Origin: an uncultured Coriobacteriales bacterium
GTDB lineage: Bacteria; Actinomycetota; Coriobacteriia; Coriobacteriales; UMGS124
Reading direction: 5' to 3'
Length of the DNA stretch: 64,000 bases
Assembly (NCBI GenBank): GCA_934654475.1
Contig: CAKUFZ010000001.1
Coordinates: 1-64,000, forward strand
Both the position numbers and the translations under genes were made by a program. Each line of letters begins with the position of its first letter. Within the stretch, counting starts at the first letter, position 1. Below are positions 52,935-62,213 of the stretch, one piece after another. The notes under the pieces are model-generated. The model did not search any database and was not told the DNA's origin. It was given only the letters and a program-made list of their open reading frames with translations.

Positions 52935-53377
52935 GGACGCTCTACCGTCCCTCCAGCGGCCTCAATCTTGGCCTGGGCGGAGGCGGAAACCTTGTCAACC
53001 TTAACGGTCAACTTCTTGGTGATGTCGCCATCGCCGAGAACCTTGACAAGGGTCGTGGACTTCTTGATGACGTTCTTGGCGACGAGGGCATCGGAATCGA
53101 CGACATCGCCATCGTTGAACAGGGCATCAAGACGAGCGAGGTTCACAGGGAAGTACTCAACACGCGTGGGGTTCCTGAAGCCAGGGAGCTTAGGAAGACG
53201 CATGGCGAGCTTCATCTGGCCACCCTCGAAGCCCGGGCCCTTGCCGCCGCCGGAGCGGGACTTCTGGCCCTTCTGGCCACGGCCAGCGGTCGTTCCGCCG
53301 TAACCGGAGTTACCGCGGCCGACGCGCTTGCGGTCCTTGCGCGAACCAGGCGCAGGATAAAGATCGTTAAGCTGCAT
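52928..53377 (-). CDS. rplO: 50S ribosomal protein L15
   Basis: 149-residue L15 with the Gly/Lys/Arg-rich N-terminal arm (DLYPAPGSRKDRKRVGRGNSG) that threads into 23S rRNA and a globular C-terminal domain. It lies between rpmD and secY as in the spc operon. Confidence 0.97.
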   Translation of the reverse strand: MQLNDLYPAPGSRKDRKRVGRGNSGYGGTTAGRGQKGQKSRSGGGKGPGFEGGQMKLAMRLPKLPGFRNPTRVEYFPVNLARLDALFNDGDVVDSDALVAKNVIKKSTTLVKVLGDGDITKKLTVKVDKVSASAQAKIEAAGGTVERPC

Positions 53378-53385
53378 GATGACTC

Positions 53386-53577
53386 CTAAATCTCCTCGAC
53401 CGTGACGAGGTGACGAACCTTGAGGATCATACCGCGCACGGAGGGGCTGTCGGCGAACTCGACGACGTTGTTGATGCGGCGAAGGCCCAGGGAACGCATG
53501 GTGTCGCGCTGATCCTGAGGATAGCCGATGGTGCTCTTAACCTGCGTGATGCGCAGGGTCTTGGTCTGCTCAGCCAT
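53386..53577 (-). CDS. rpmD: 50S ribosomal protein L30
   Basis: 63-residue L30, ferredoxin-like fold, with RITQVKSTIGYPQDQRDTMRSLGLRR. It follows the rpsE stop after two bases. Confidence 0.96.
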   Translation of the reverse strand: MAEQTKTLRITQVKSTIGYPQDQRDTMRSLGLRRINNVVEFADSPSVRGMILKVRHLVTVEEI

Positions 53578-53579
53578 TC

Positions 53580-54104
53580 TTAGGCCTCCTTGCCGACGAA
53601 CATCTGGGCAACGGAGATGCCACGGCGGGCAGCAGCGGCCTCGTTGCTCTCAAGACGGGAGAAGCCCTCAGCGGCAGCCTTGAGGATGTTCATGGCGTTG
53701 CTGGTGCCGAGAGACTTGCCGAGAATGTTCTTGATGCCGGCGAGCTCGCAAAGGGCGCGAACAGGGCCGCCGGCGATGATGCCGGTACCAGGAACAGCGG
53801 GCTTCAGAACGACGCGACCAGCGCCGAAGTGGCCCTCGACCTCGTGAGGAATGGTGCCATCCTCAGTAACGGGGACGTAGAACATGTTCTTCTTGGCGTC
53901 CTCGATGCCCTTCTGGATAGCCAGCGGCACCTCAGCGGACTTGCCCATGCCCACGCCGACGTTGCCCTTGCCGTCACCAACGACGACGAGAGCAGACAGG
54001 GACATGCGGCGACCGCCCTTGACGGTCTTGGAAACACGGTTGATGAAAACGACGCGCTCCTGCAGCTCGGGCTGAGCGGTCTCATTCTGGCGATTACGCG
54101 GCAT
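53580..54104 (-). CDS. rpsE: 30S ribosomal protein S5
   Basis: 174-residue S5, important for decoding accuracy. The double-stranded RNA-binding part contains VVFINRVSKTVKGGRRMSLSA and GVGMGKSAEVPLAIQKGIEDA; the C-terminal part has the GPVRALCELAGIKNILGKSLG stretch. It lies 11 bases after rplR. Confidence 0.97.
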   Translation of the reverse strand: MPRNRQNETAQPELQERVVFINRVSKTVKGGRRMSLSALVVVGDGKGNVGVGMGKSAEVPLAIQKGIEDAKKNMFYVPVTEDGTIPHEVEGHFGAGRVVLKPAVPGTGIIAGGPVRALCELAGIKNILGKSLGTSNAMNILKAAAEGFSRLESNEAAAARRGISVAQMFVGKEA

Positions 54105-54115
54105 TCGTACTCCTC

Positions 54116-54484
54116 CTAGAAGACCAGGCCGGCGCTACGGGCACCGTCGGCGAGGGCGGCCACGCGACCATGGTAGAGGTTGCCACCGCGGTCAAAAGAA
54201 ACCGTGGTGATGCCAGCCTCGATGGCGCGCTTACCAACAAGCTCGCCCACGAAAGTGGCAGCTTCCTTGTTGGAGCCGATCTTGCCGGTCGCCTTGAACT
54301 CAGCGTCGAGGGTCGAAGCGCTCACCAGGGTCTTGCCGGCGACGTCATCGATGACCTGAGCGTAGATGTTGGCGTTGGAACGGGTGACGCACAGACGCGG
54401 GCGGGCGGGAGTGCCCGAGATCTTGCCGCGAACCGCGCGATGGCGACGAGCGAGACGCTCCTGCTTCGCCTTGTGCTTGTTCAT
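54116..54484 (-). CDS. rplR: 50S ribosomal protein L18
   Basis: 122-residue 5S rRNA-binding protein. It has a basic N-terminus with RLARRHRAVRGKISGTPARPR and the core VTRSNANIYAQVIDD, ending FDRGGNLYHGRVAALADGAR. Confidence 0.97.
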   Translation of the reverse strand: MNKHKAKQERLARRHRAVRGKISGTPARPRLCVTRSNANIYAQVIDDVAGKTLVSASTLDAEFKATGKIGSNKEAATFVGELVGKRAIEAGITTVSFDRGGNLYHGRVAALADGARSAGLVF

Positions 54485-54532
54485 GCTAAGTCTCCTCGCA
54501 TACGACCGAGAGAAAGCCTCGGTGCTACTTTA

Positions 54533-55069
54533 CTACTTCGAGGCCTTACCGAGCTTACGACGGACAACCTCGCCGTCGTAGCGGATGCCCTTGCCCTTGT
54601 AAGGCTCGGGCGGACGCAGGAAGCGGATATCGGCCGCGACCTGGCCAACACGCTGGTTGTCAATGCCCTTGACAATGATGTGCGTGTTGTCCGGAACCTC
54701 AAAGCTGATGCCCTCTTCGGGCTCAACAATGACGGGGTGGGAGAAGCCCAGGGAAAGGTCGAGGTTCTTGCCCTTGAGGGCAACACGGTAGCCGACGCCC
54801 TGGAGCTCGAGCTTCTTGGAGAAGCCCTCAGAAACGCCAACAATCATGTTGTGCAGAAGGGTGCGGGTGAGACCGTGCATGGCACGGCAGGTGCGCGAAT
54901 CATCGGGACGGGTAACGATAATCTCGTTGCCCTCCTGCTCGATGGTCAGCAGCTCGTAGAAAGACTTCTTGAGTTCGCCCTTGGGGCCCTTAACAGCGAC
55001 ATCGTTGCCGTTAATGGTCACTTCAACGCCGGCAGGGACCGGGATGGGCTTCTTACCGATACGGGACAC
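54533..55069 (-). CDS. rplF: 50S ribosomal protein L6
   Basis: 178-residue L6 made of two similar halves. The GTG at 55069 with AAAGGAG eight bases upstream gives the usual start SRIGKKPIPVPAGVEV; an ATG at 55102 adds eleven odd residues. The C-terminal half has GVGYRVALKGKNLDLSLGFSH and RPPEPYKGKGIRY. Confidence 0.95.
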   Translation of the reverse strand: MSRIGKKPIPVPAGVEVTINGNDVAVKGPKGELKKSFYELLTIEQEGNEIIVTRPDDSRTCRAMHGLTRTLLHNMIVGVSEGFSKKLELQGVGYRVALKGKNLDLSLGFSHPVIVEPEEGISFEVPDNTHIIVKGIDNQRVGQVAADIRFLRPPEPYKGKGIRYDGEVVRRKLGKASK

Positions 55070-55095
55070 GGTGGTTGCTCCTTTCCAGCAGTCCG

Positions 55096-55494
55096 TTACC
55101 AAACGTAGGCGATGACTTCGCCGCCGACGCCAAGCTTACGAGCGTCGCGGTCGGTCATAACACCCTTGGACGTAGAGATGATAGCGATACCCAGGCCGCC
55201 GATGACGCGGGGAAGGTCATCCTTGCCCACGAAGATGCGCAGGCCGGGCTTGGAAATACGACGGATGCCGCGGATAACCTTGGCGCGACGCTCGCCGTAC
55301 TTGAGGGTGATGACAAGGTCGTCATGGGGAGTACCGGCCTCGACGACGTAGTCGGCGATGTAGCCCTCCTCCTTCATAACGCGAGCGATCTCGAGCAGCT
55401 TCTTGCTGGAAGGCATCGAGACCGTGGCCTTGTTCGCAGAGTTCGCGTTACGAATACGCGTAAGCATATCTGCGATCGGGTCACTCAGGTTCAT
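55096..55494 (-). CDS. rpsH: 30S ribosomal protein S8
   Basis: 132-residue S8, an early 16S rRNA binder. The ATG at 55494 with AGGAGG upstream gives NLSDPIADMLTRIRNAN; an ATG at 55548 is too far up. It ends ISTSKGVMTDRDARKLGVGGE. In E. coli S8 represses the spc operon. Confidence 0.96.
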   Translation of the reverse strand: MNLSDPIADMLTRIRNANSANKATVSMPSSKKLLEIARVMKEEGYIADYVVEAGTPHDDLVITLKYGERRAKVIRGIRRISKPGLRIFVGKDDLPRVIGGLGIAIISTSKGVMTDRDARKLGVGGEVIAYVW

Positions 55495-55586
55495 TAGGTT
55501 CCTCCTATAGTTCTGGATGAGACTGTCCAGAGGTTCGCTTCCGCCCATAGCGGTCGCGCCTATCAGAACAGATCCCCGGCGCTAAA

Positions 55587-55772
55587 CTACCAGCTAGCCT
55601 TTTTGACACCAGGGAGTTCGCCATTGCTAGCAAGCTCACGGAAGCAGACACGGCACAGACCGAACTTGCGGTAGTAGGCGCGGGGACGCCCGCAACGCAT
55701 GCAACGGTTGTGCTGACGAGTCGAAAACTTCGGCTCACGCTCAGCTGCGGCGATCATCGATTTCTTAGCCAC
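55587..55772 (-). CDS. rpsZ: 30S ribosomal protein S14, zinc-binding type Z
   Basis: 61-residue short S14. The zinc ribbon is complete (CMRC and CRVC), followed by FRELASNGELPGVKKASW. The long type N form is not in this window. Confidence 0.96.
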   Translation of the reverse strand: MAKKSMIAAAEREPKFSTRQHNRCMRCGRPRAYYRKFGLCRVCFRELASNGELPGVKKASW

Positions 55773-55834
55773 TCTTCCTCCTCTACAACACTCGTTTTCT
55801 ATGCAACGCTATTTGAAACAAAGGCGGGAAGCCT

Positions 55835-56383
55835 TTACTTCACAAAGGGGAAACCCAGCGCGCGCATGAGGCTCTCGGCCTCAGCGTCGGTGGTGGCGCT
55901 GGTCACGAACGTAATGTCCATGCCGCGGACACGGTCGATCTTGTCGAACGGAATCTCGGGGAAGATCTGCTGCTCCTTGACACCCATGGAGTAGTTGCCG
56001 TTGCCGTCGAAGGACTTGGTGGACAGACCACGGAAGTCGCGGATACGGGGGATGTCGATGGAGACAAGACGATCGAAGAACTCCCACATGCGGTCGCCGC
56101 GCAGGGTGACCTTAGCGCCGATGGGCATGCCCTCGCGCAGGTGGAAGGAAGCGATGGACTTGCGGGCGCGGGCAATCATCGGCTGCTGGCCGGTGATTGT
56201 GCGCAGGTCAGCAACAGCGCCGTCGATAGCCTTGGAGTCGGTAGCAGCCTCGCCGACGCCCATGTTGACGACGATCTTCTCGAGACGGGGGATAAGGTGC
56301 ACGTTGCTGTACTGGTACTTCTCCTGAAGCTCAGGACGAACCTTCTCGAAGTAGGCAGTCTTCAGACGAGGCGTGTAATCCAT
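55835..56383 (-). CDS. rplE: 50S ribosomal protein L5
   Basis: 182-residue 5S rRNA-binding protein of the central protuberance. Family stretches are RLEKIVVNMGVGEA, RKSIASFHLREGMPIGAKVTL and GNYSMGVKEQQIFPEI. It is separated from rplX by a 156-base gap with a hairpin. Confidence 0.97.
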   Translation of the reverse strand: MDYTPRLKTAYFEKVRPELQEKYQYSNVHLIPRLEKIVVNMGVGEAATDSKAIDGAVADLRTITGQQPMIARARKSIASFHLREGMPIGAKVTLRGDRMWEFFDRLVSIDIPRIRDFRGLSTKSFDGNGNYSMGVKEQQIFPEIPFDKIDRVRGMDITFVTSATTDAEAESLMRALGFPFVK

Positions 56384-56472
56384 GAACGAACTCTCCTCTT
56401 ACGGGGTTTTAAGCGCCGGGAACGCCCGACGCCTCCCAGAACCACTCTGGGAGCCAAGCAATAGATAATAAT

Positions 56473-56502
56473 AGCCCCGCCTGGATATGTCCAGACGGGG
56501 CT
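56473..56502 (-). terminator. Terminator-like hairpin between rplX and rplE
   Basis: On the minus strand AGCCCCGTCTGGA pairs with TCCAGGCGGGGCT (arms 56490-56502 and 56473-56485, one internal mismatch). It is followed by ATTATTATCTATTG, a broken T-run. It may be an attenuator or processing site more than a full terminator. Confidence 0.5.
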
Positions 56503-56539
56503 AAAGATTCCACGACTTGTCTAGATTGTCGTGAAGAAA

Positions 56540-56860
56540 TTAGAACTCAGCGCCGCACTTCTTGCAAATACGGATCTTGTTGCCCTCGGCGCTCTGGCCG
56601 CCGTGACCAACACGCGTGGGCTTGCCGCACTTGGGGCAAATGAGCTGCACGCGGGACACGTTGATAGCGGCCTCCTTGGTGACAATGCCACCACGGGGGT
56701 TCTGCTGGGTGGGACGGACGGACTTCTTGACAAGGGCGACGCCCTTGACAACGACCTTGCCGTCGGAAGGAAGGGCGCGAATGATCTCGCCAGTCTTGCC
56801 GGCATCCTTGCCGTTAAGAACCTTGACGGTATCGCCCTTGCGAACGGTGAGCTTTGCCAT
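56540..56860 (-). CDS. rplX: 50S ribosomal protein L24
   Basis: 106-residue KOW-domain protein, an assembly initiator of the 50S subunit. The KOW part is RKGDTVKVLNGKDAGKTGEI. A C-terminal CxxC...CxxC-like pattern (CPKCG, CKKCG) suggests zinc binding, unlike E. coli L24. I use the ATG at 56860. Confidence 0.95.
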   Translation of the reverse strand: MAKLTVRKGDTVKVLNGKDAGKTGEIIRALPSDGKVVVKGVALVKKSVRPTQQNPRGGIVTKEAAINVSRVQLICPKCGKPTRVGHGGQSAEGNKIRICKKCGAEF

Positions 56861-56875
56861 TTCTTCCACTTCTCC

Positions 56876-57244
56876 TTACAGGGTCTCGGGAGCCAGGGAA
56901 GCGATCTTCAAATACTTGCGATCGCGCAGCTCGCGGGCCACGGGGCCAAAGACACGGGTGCCCTTGGGGTTGCCGTTGGCGTCAATCAGAACAGCGGCGT
57001 TGTCGTCGAAGCGGATGTAGCTACCGTCCTTACGACGAATCTCCTTCTTGGTGCGCACGACAACGCAGCGCACGACGGAACCCTTCTTAACGTTACCGTT
57101 AGGCAGGGCCTCCTGGACAGCGCAAATGATGACGTCGCCCACACCGGCGTAACGACGCTTGGAACCACCAATAACCTTGATGCACTTCAGCTTGCGTGCA
57201 CCGGAGTTATCAGCGACCTTGAGAACGGTCTCTGCTTGAATCAT
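56876..57244 (-). CDS. rplN: 50S ribosomal protein L14
   Basis: 122-residue L14: MIQAETVLKVADNSGARKL, then GDVIICAVQEALPN and DDNAAVLIDANGNPKGTRVFGPVARELR. It follows a terminator-like hairpin after rpsQ. Confidence 0.97.
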   Translation of the reverse strand: MIQAETVLKVADNSGARKLKCIKVIGGSKRRYAGVGDVIICAVQEALPNGNVKKGSVVRCVVVRTKKEIRRKDGSYIRFDDNAAVLIDANGNPKGTRVFGPVARELRDRKYLKIASLAPETL

Positions 57245-57312
57245 CGCATCCTCCGAATGATGCTCTCAGGTGATAGAGGTAGGCCCGCACCGTGCGGCTT
57301 ACATACCACAGG

Positions 57313-57346
57313 AAAAGCCTGCGCGCGTCATTTGGCGCGCGCAGGC
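57313..57346 (-). terminator. Intrinsic-terminator-like hairpin between rpsQ and rplN
   Basis: GCCTGCGCGCG (57317-57327) and CGCGCGCAGGC (57336-57346) form a perfect 11-bp GC stem with an 8-base loop. TTTTCC follows on the minus strand. A second small stem (CCGCA/TGCGG, about 57285-57297) lies between it and rplN. Confidence 0.65.
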
Positions 57347-57358
57347 GCATAAAGAAAC

Positions 57359-57619
57359 TTACTTCGCGCGCTCGACGATCTCAAGCAGGCGCCAACGCTT
57401 GGTCGCAGACAGCGGACGAGTCTCCATGATACGGATGGTGTCGCCGACGTTGCACTCGTTGTTCTCGTCATGGACGTGGAACTTCTTCGAGCTGGTGACC
57501 ATCTTGCCGTACTTGGGGTGACGCTTGCGCTCAGTGGTGGTCACGACGACGGACTTGTCGCCCATGATGGAAGTGACGACACCCTGGCGAACCTTGCGGC
57601 GGTTGCGCTCCTCAGCCAT
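57359..57619 (-). CDS. rpsQ: 30S ribosomal protein S17
   Basis: 86-residue OB-fold S17. Text: RRKVRQGVVTSIMGDKSVVV, then TERKRHPKYGKMVTSSKKFHVHDE and IMETRPLSATKRWRLLEIVERAK. It follows rpmC after 2 bases. Confidence 0.97.
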   Translation of the reverse strand: MAEERNRRKVRQGVVTSIMGDKSVVVTTTERKRHPKYGKMVTSSKKFHVHDENNECNVGDTIRIMETRPLSATKRWRLLEIVERAK

Positions 57620-57621
57620 TG

Positions 57622-57830
57622 TTACTCCTGGTTCTTCTGGGCAGCGATCTCACGGGCACGAATCTCGGTGAGGATGCGTGCAACATCCTTCTTCACATTC
57701 GTGACGCGGGCCGTGTTGTCAAGCTGGCTGGTGGCCATTTGAAAACGGAGGTTGAACAGCTCGGCACGGCACTCCTTCAGCTTCTCCTGAAGCTGCTTGT
57801 CGTCGAGCTCCCTGATCTCTGCGGGCTTCA

Positions 57831-57831
<1 letters not shown>
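57622..57831 (-). CDS. rpmC: 50S ribosomal protein L29
   Basis: 69-residue two-helix protein near the tunnel exit. Text: MKPAEIRELDDKQLQEKLKE, ELFNLRFQMATSQLDNTARV. It starts on the stop codon of rplP (one shared base). Confidence 0.96.
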
Positions 57832-58262
<431 letters not shown>

Positions 58263-58266
58263 CTAA

Positions 58267-58977
58267 CTACCTCCTACCTTCGTTGCGGCCGCCACGACGC
58301 TGGCGAGGAGCGCCCTCAAGGGCAGGGTTGGGTGCAGGCTGGCCGGGAAGCTTCTCGCCCAGGTAGATCCAAACCTTCACGCCGCAAGAGCCCATGATGG
58401 TGTGGGCAGTGGCGGTGCCATAGTCAATCTTGGCGCGCAGGGTGTGCAGCGGCACGCGACCCTCGCGGTACCACTCGCGACGACCCATCTCGGCGCCGCC
58501 CAGACGGCCGGAGCACTGGATACGAATACCCTTGGCGCCGGACTTACGGGCAGACTGAACGGCCTTGCGCATGGCGCGACGAAAAGCGACGCGCTGCTCG
58601 AGCTGCTCAGCGATGCTCTGAGCCACGAGGGTGGCGTCGAGCTCGGGGCGCTTGACCTCGATGACCTCAACGCTGAGGTCGCCGCCGGTCTTGCCGGAGA
58701 CCTTCTCGATCTCCTTGCGAAGGGTCTCGATCTCGGTGCCCTTCTTGCCGATGACGATGCCAGGACGGGCGGTGAAGATGATGACCTTCACCTTGTCGCC
58801 GGCGCGCTCGATCTCAACGCGAGAAAGAGCGGCGTCCTTCAGGCGAGCGGTGAGGAACTTGCGGATGGCAAGATCGCTCTTCAGCGTCTCCTTGTAATCC
58901 TTGTCGGAAAACCAACGGGAGCGCCAGTTCTCGGTGGTGCCGAGACGGAAGCCAATAGGATGTACCTTCTGACCCAT
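58267..58977 (-). CDS. rpsC: 30S ribosomal protein S3
   Basis: 236-residue S3 at the mRNA entry. It starts MGQKVHPIGFRLGTTENWRS. The KH domain has the GxxG loop VIGKKGTEIETLRKEI, and the C-terminal domain has QCSGRLGGAEMGRREWYREG. A short Arg/Gly/Pro-rich tail ends the protein. Confidence 0.97.
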   Translation of the reverse strand: MGQKVHPIGFRLGTTENWRSRWFSDKDYKETLKSDLAIRKFLTARLKDAALSRVEIERAGDKVKVIIFTARPGIVIGKKGTEIETLRKEIEKVSGKTGGDLSVEVIEVKRPELDATLVAQSIAEQLEQRVAFRRAMRKAVQSARKSGAKGIRIQCSGRLGGAEMGRREWYREGRVPLHTLRAKIDYGTATAHTIMGSCGVKVWIYLGEKLPGQPAPNPALEGAPRQRRGGRNEGRR

Positions 58978-58982
58978 AAGAC

Positions 58983-59342
58983 TTACGCCTCCTTCGGTGC
59001 GACGACGACGGTGATGTGGCTGGTGCGCTTGTTGATGCGAGCGGCAGAGCCCTTAGCGCGGCAACGAATGCGCTTCATCGTGGGGCCTTCGTCAACAAAG
59101 GTGGTCTTAACAACAAGGCTGTCGGCGCGCATGCCGTAGTTGTGCTCGGCGTTAGCGACGGCGCTGTTCAGAACCTTAGCCACGGTCTCGGCAGCAGAGC
59201 GCTCCGAGAAAGCCAGAATAGTGCGTGCCTCGGCGATGCCCTTGCCACGAATCTGGTCAACGATAACGCGGACCTTACGAGGAGAGATCCTCACGTAGCG
59301 GGCGATAGCCCTGGCTTCCATAACGTTCTTCTCTTCGCTCAT
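58983..59342 (-). CDS. rplV: 50S ribosomal protein L22
   Basis: 119-residue L22, whose loop lines the exit tunnel. Text: EARAIARYVRISPRKVRVIV, and the C-terminal RAKGSAARINKRTSHITVVV. The first ATG (59342) overlaps the rpsS stop as TAATG. A second ATG eight codons in (MEARAIARYV) is a possible alternative start. Confidence 0.95.
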   Translation of the reverse strand: MSEEKNVMEARAIARYVRISPRKVRVIVDQIRGKGIAEARTILAFSERSAAETVAKVLNSAVANAEHNYGMRADSLVVKTTFVDEGPTMKRIRCRAKGSAARINKRTSHITVVVAPKEA

Positions 59343-59614
59343 TACCTCTTGCCCTTATCTGCCGAGTGGCCCTTGAAGGTACGAGTAGGTGCGAACTCGC
59401 CCAGCTTATGACCAACCATGGACTCAGTGACATACACAGGCACGTGCTTGCGGCCGTCGTGGACCGCGATGGTGTGCCCAACCATCTCAGGGAAAATCGT
59501 AGAGGCGCGAGACCAGGTCTTCACGACCGTCTTATCGCCAGACTCGTTCATCGCAATGATGCGGCCGAGGAGGCGAGGCTCTACGAACGGGCCCTTCTTC
59601 AGGCTTCTGCTCAT
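59342..59614 (-). CDS. rpsS: 30S ribosomal protein S19
   Basis: 90-residue S19 of the 30S head: MSRSLKKGPFVEPRLLGRI, then TWSRASTIFPEMVGHTIAVH, GRKHVPVYVTESMVGHKLGE and APTRTFKGH. Confidence 0.97.
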   Translation of the reverse strand: MSRSLKKGPFVEPRLLGRIIAMNESGDKTVVKTWSRASTIFPEMVGHTIAVHDGRKHVPVYVTESMVGHKLGEFAPTRTFKGHSADKGKR

Positions 59615-59634
59615 TTACGTATCTCCTTCTCGGG

Positions 59635-60465
59635 TTACTTCTTGCGACGGCGGATGATCATGTGGTTGGAACGCTTCTTGCGAGCGCGCGTCTTGTAACC
59701 CTTGCTAGGCGTGCCCCAAGGCGAAACAGAGGCGCGACCAGAGGTGTGGTTCTTGCCCTCGCCGCCGCCGTGGGGGTGGTCAACGGGGTTCATGACAGTA
59801 CCGCGGACGGTAGGACGGATGCCGCGCAGGCGGTTACGACCGGCCTTACCAATGCGGATGTTGGCGTGCTCAGCGTTGCCAACCTCACCGATGGTGGCAC
59901 GGCAGGTGAGAAGCACGCGACGCATCTCGCTGGAGGGCATGCGCAGGATGGCATACTTGCCCTCCTTGCCCATCAGCTGGATGGACGTACCGGCGGAACG
60001 GGCGATTGCGGCACCCTTGCCGGGCTGGAACTCGACAGCGTGGATAACGGTACCCACGGGGATGTCGGCGAGCTGCAGGCAGTTGCCGGGCTTAATGTCA
60101 GCACCAGTGCCGCTCATGACGACGTCACCAACCTTCAGGCCCTTGGGCTGGAGGATGTAGGACTTCTTGCCGTCAGCGTAGTTGATGAGGGCGATACGAG
60201 CGCTGCGGTTCGGATCGTACTCGATCGTAGCAACCTTGGCGGGCACACCGTCGTGGTTGCGCTTGAAGTCGATGACACGATACATGCGCTTAGCGCCGCC
60301 GCCCTGATGGCGCATGGACAGGTGACCGCTGTTGTTGCGGCCGCCGTGCTTCTTGATGGGCTCAAGAAGGGGCTTGTAAGGCTTGTTCGTCGTGATCTCA
60401 GCGAAGTCCGAGACCGACGTGAAGCGCCTACCAGCCGAAGTAGGCTTGTACTGCTTAACTCCCAT
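59635..60465 (-). CDS. rplB: 50S ribosomal protein L2
   Basis: 276-residue L2, needed for subunit association and peptidyl transfer. The N-terminal OB domain starts MGVKQYKPTSAGRRFTSVSD. The conserved VMNPVDHPHGGGEGKNH loop, with the functional histidine, is intact, and the protein ends SNHMIIRRRKK. Confidence 0.97.
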   Translation of the reverse strand: MGVKQYKPTSAGRRFTSVSDFAEITTNKPYKPLLEPIKKHGGRNNSGHLSMRHQGGGAKRMYRVIDFKRNHDGVPAKVATIEYDPNRSARIALINYADGKKSYILQPKGLKVGDVVMSGTGADIKPGNCLQLADIPVGTVIHAVEFQPGKGAAIARSAGTSIQLMGKEGKYAILRMPSSEMRRVLLTCRATIGEVGNAEHANIRIGKAGRNRLRGIRPTVRGTVMNPVDHPHGGGEGKNHTSGRASVSPWGTPSKGYKTRARKKRSNHMIIRRRKK

Positions 60466-60582
60466 TTAAACTCCTCTCGTCCGATTGCCAACAGGCGCAT
60501 GGGAGTGAGGCTGAGCCTCCGCCTGTGACCCCGGACAACCACGGCTCCGGGTGTATCCATACAACACCCGAATACAACATAA

Positions 60583-60608
60583 AGCCCGAGGATCTAGGTC
60601 CTCGGGCT
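60583..60608 (-). terminator. Terminator-like hairpin between rplW and rplB
   Basis: AGCCCGAGGA (60583-60592) pairs with TCCTCGGGCT (60599-60608); TTTATGTTGT follows on the minus strand. A second stem CGGGTGT/ACACCCG (60548-60570) lies just downstream, before rplB. Confidence 0.6.
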
Positions 60609-60627
60609 AGAAAACCAAAGGGGTATT

Positions 60628-60924
60628 CTACGCCTGAGCGCCGAAAATCTCGATGGAATCGCCCTCAGCGACAGTAACTACAGCCTTTTTCCACGTACGG
60701 GTGTAGCCAGCCTGAGCACGGACGCGCTTGGGCTTCGGCTTGACCCACAGGGTGTTGACGCGAGTCACCTTGACGCCAAAGATGTCCTGGATGGCGCGAC
60801 GAATCATGGGCTTGTCGGCGCGACGGTCAACCTCGAACGTGTACTTGTTGAGCTCCATCTTGTCGAAGGCAGCCTCGGACACGACCGGGCGAATGATGAT
60901 GGAATGCGGATCGTAAACAGACAT
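60628..60924 (-). CDS. rplW: 50S ribosomal protein L23
   Basis: 98-residue L23 at the tunnel exit, the docking site for trigger factor and SRP. Text: IIIRPVVSEAAFDKMELNKYTFEV, AIQDIFGVKVTRVNTLWVKPK. Its start shares one base with the rplD stop. Confidence 0.97.
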   Translation of the reverse strand: MSVYDPHSIIIRPVVSEAAFDKMELNKYTFEVDRRADKPMIRRAIQDIFGVKVTRVNTLWVKPKPKRVRAQAGYTRTWKKAVVTVAEGDSIEIFGAQA

Positions 60925-61550
60925 TAGGCGAGCTCCTCACCAAGACGGGTGGCAACGGGCTGGGCCAGCACCAGAGCGTTGTTGTCGAGCATGAAATACG
61001 TATCGATCTCATGGTCGAAGAGAACGGTAACCTTGGGAAGGTTACGGAAAGAAAGGGCGGTCTCAATGTCGTCCTCGGTGAGCACGACGGTGACGCGCTT
61101 GCCGTCCAGACCAAGAGCCTTGATGCAGGCAACGGCGTCCTTGGTCTTGGGGTTGGCGAAATCGAACTTGTCGACAACGACGAGCTCATTGTCAGCCAGC
61201 TTAGCGGAAAGGGCGCTGCGCATAGCGAGCTTGATCTCCTTCTTGTTCATGTTGAAGGAGTGATCGCGAGGGGTCGGGCCAAAGACGACGCCGCCGCCAC
61301 GCCACTGGGGAGCACGAATCGAACCCTGACGGGCGCGGCCGGTGCCCTTCTGACGCCACGGCTTGCGGCCGCCGCCGCTGACCTCGGAACGGCCCTTGGT
61401 GTCATGGGTGCCAGCGCGATCGGCAGCCATGAGGTAACGCACGCACTGGTGCATCACGGGCACGTTGGGGGCGATGCCGTACACGGCCTCGCTGAGCTCG
61501 AGCTCGGCGACCTTCTCGCCGGCGATGTTCTTGACATCAATCGTAGACAT
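60924..61550 (-). CDS. rplD: 50S ribosomal protein L4
   Basis: 208-residue L4; its long loop (RSEVSGGGRKPWRQKGTGRAR) reaches the exit tunnel. In E. coli L4 controls the S10 operon by attenuation. The C-terminal globular part ends LVLAQPVATRLGEELA. It lies 42 bases after rplC. Confidence 0.96.
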   Translation of the reverse strand: MSTIDVKNIAGEKVAELELSEAVYGIAPNVPVMHQCVRYLMAADRAGTHDTKGRSEVSGGGRKPWRQKGTGRARQGSIRAPQWRGGGVVFGPTPRDHSFNMNKKEIKLAMRSALSAKLADNELVVVDKFDFANPKTKDAVACIKALGLDGKRVTVVLTEDDIETALSFRNLPKVTVLFDHEIDTYFMLDNNALVLAQPVATRLGEELA

Positions 61551-61592
61551 TGTCTATCTCCTTAAGCCTTTGGGCTACTTCGACGGGGCCCG

Positions 61593-62213
61593 TTAGGCCA
61601 TGCGGACGATGACGAAGCCGTTCTTGGCACCAGGCACGGCACCGCGAACGATAATCAGGTTCTGCTCTTCGTCAACGCGGACAACCTGGAGGTTGCGAAC
61701 GGTAACACGCTCGTCACCCATGTGACCAGGCATGCGAACGCCCTTGAAGATGCGAGAAGGCTGGGAGCACTGACCCACCGAACCCGGGGCACGGTAGTTG
61801 TGCGAACCGTGGGTCTTACGGCCGGCGTCGAAGTTGTGGCGACGGATGGTACCCTGGAAACCCTTACCCTTGGAACGGCCGGTGACGTCGACCTTTGCAA
61901 CCTGAGCAAAGTCGGCGACGGTCACGAGCTCGCCGCAGGAGTGAGCCTCGCCCTCGGGAACGCGAACCTCGCGAAGGTAACGGGTGGGCTTCACGCCAGC
62001 CTTGTCGAAATGGCCACGCATGGGCTTGTTGACATGCTTGTCCTTGATGTCGCCCCAGCCGAGCTGAACAGCGCTGTAGCCATCGGACTCGACAGTCTTG
62101 ACCTGCGTGACGGCGCAGGGGCCAGCCTGGATGACGGTCACAGGAACGACTTCATCGTTCTCGTTCCAGACCTGCGTCATCCCGATCTTGCGACCAAGAA
62201 TCGTGTTGATCAT
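61593..62213 (-). CDS. rplC: 50S ribosomal protein L3
   Basis: 206-residue L3 with a loop near the peptidyl-transferase centre (RRHNFDAGRKTHGSHNYRAP). I start at the ATG at 62213 (AAGGAAG upstream), giving INTILGRKIGMTQVWNEND as in the family; ATGs further up lie in the leader. Confidence 0.96.
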   Translation of the reverse strand: MINTILGRKIGMTQVWNENDEVVPVTVIQAGPCAVTQVKTVESDGYSAVQLGWGDIKDKHVNKPMRGHFDKAGVKPTRYLREVRVPEGEAHSCGELVTVADFAQVAKVDVTGRSKGKGFQGTIRRHNFDAGRKTHGSHNYRAPGSVGQCSQPSRIFKGVRMPGHMGDERVTVRNLQVVRVDEEQNLIIVRGAVPGAKNGFVIVRMA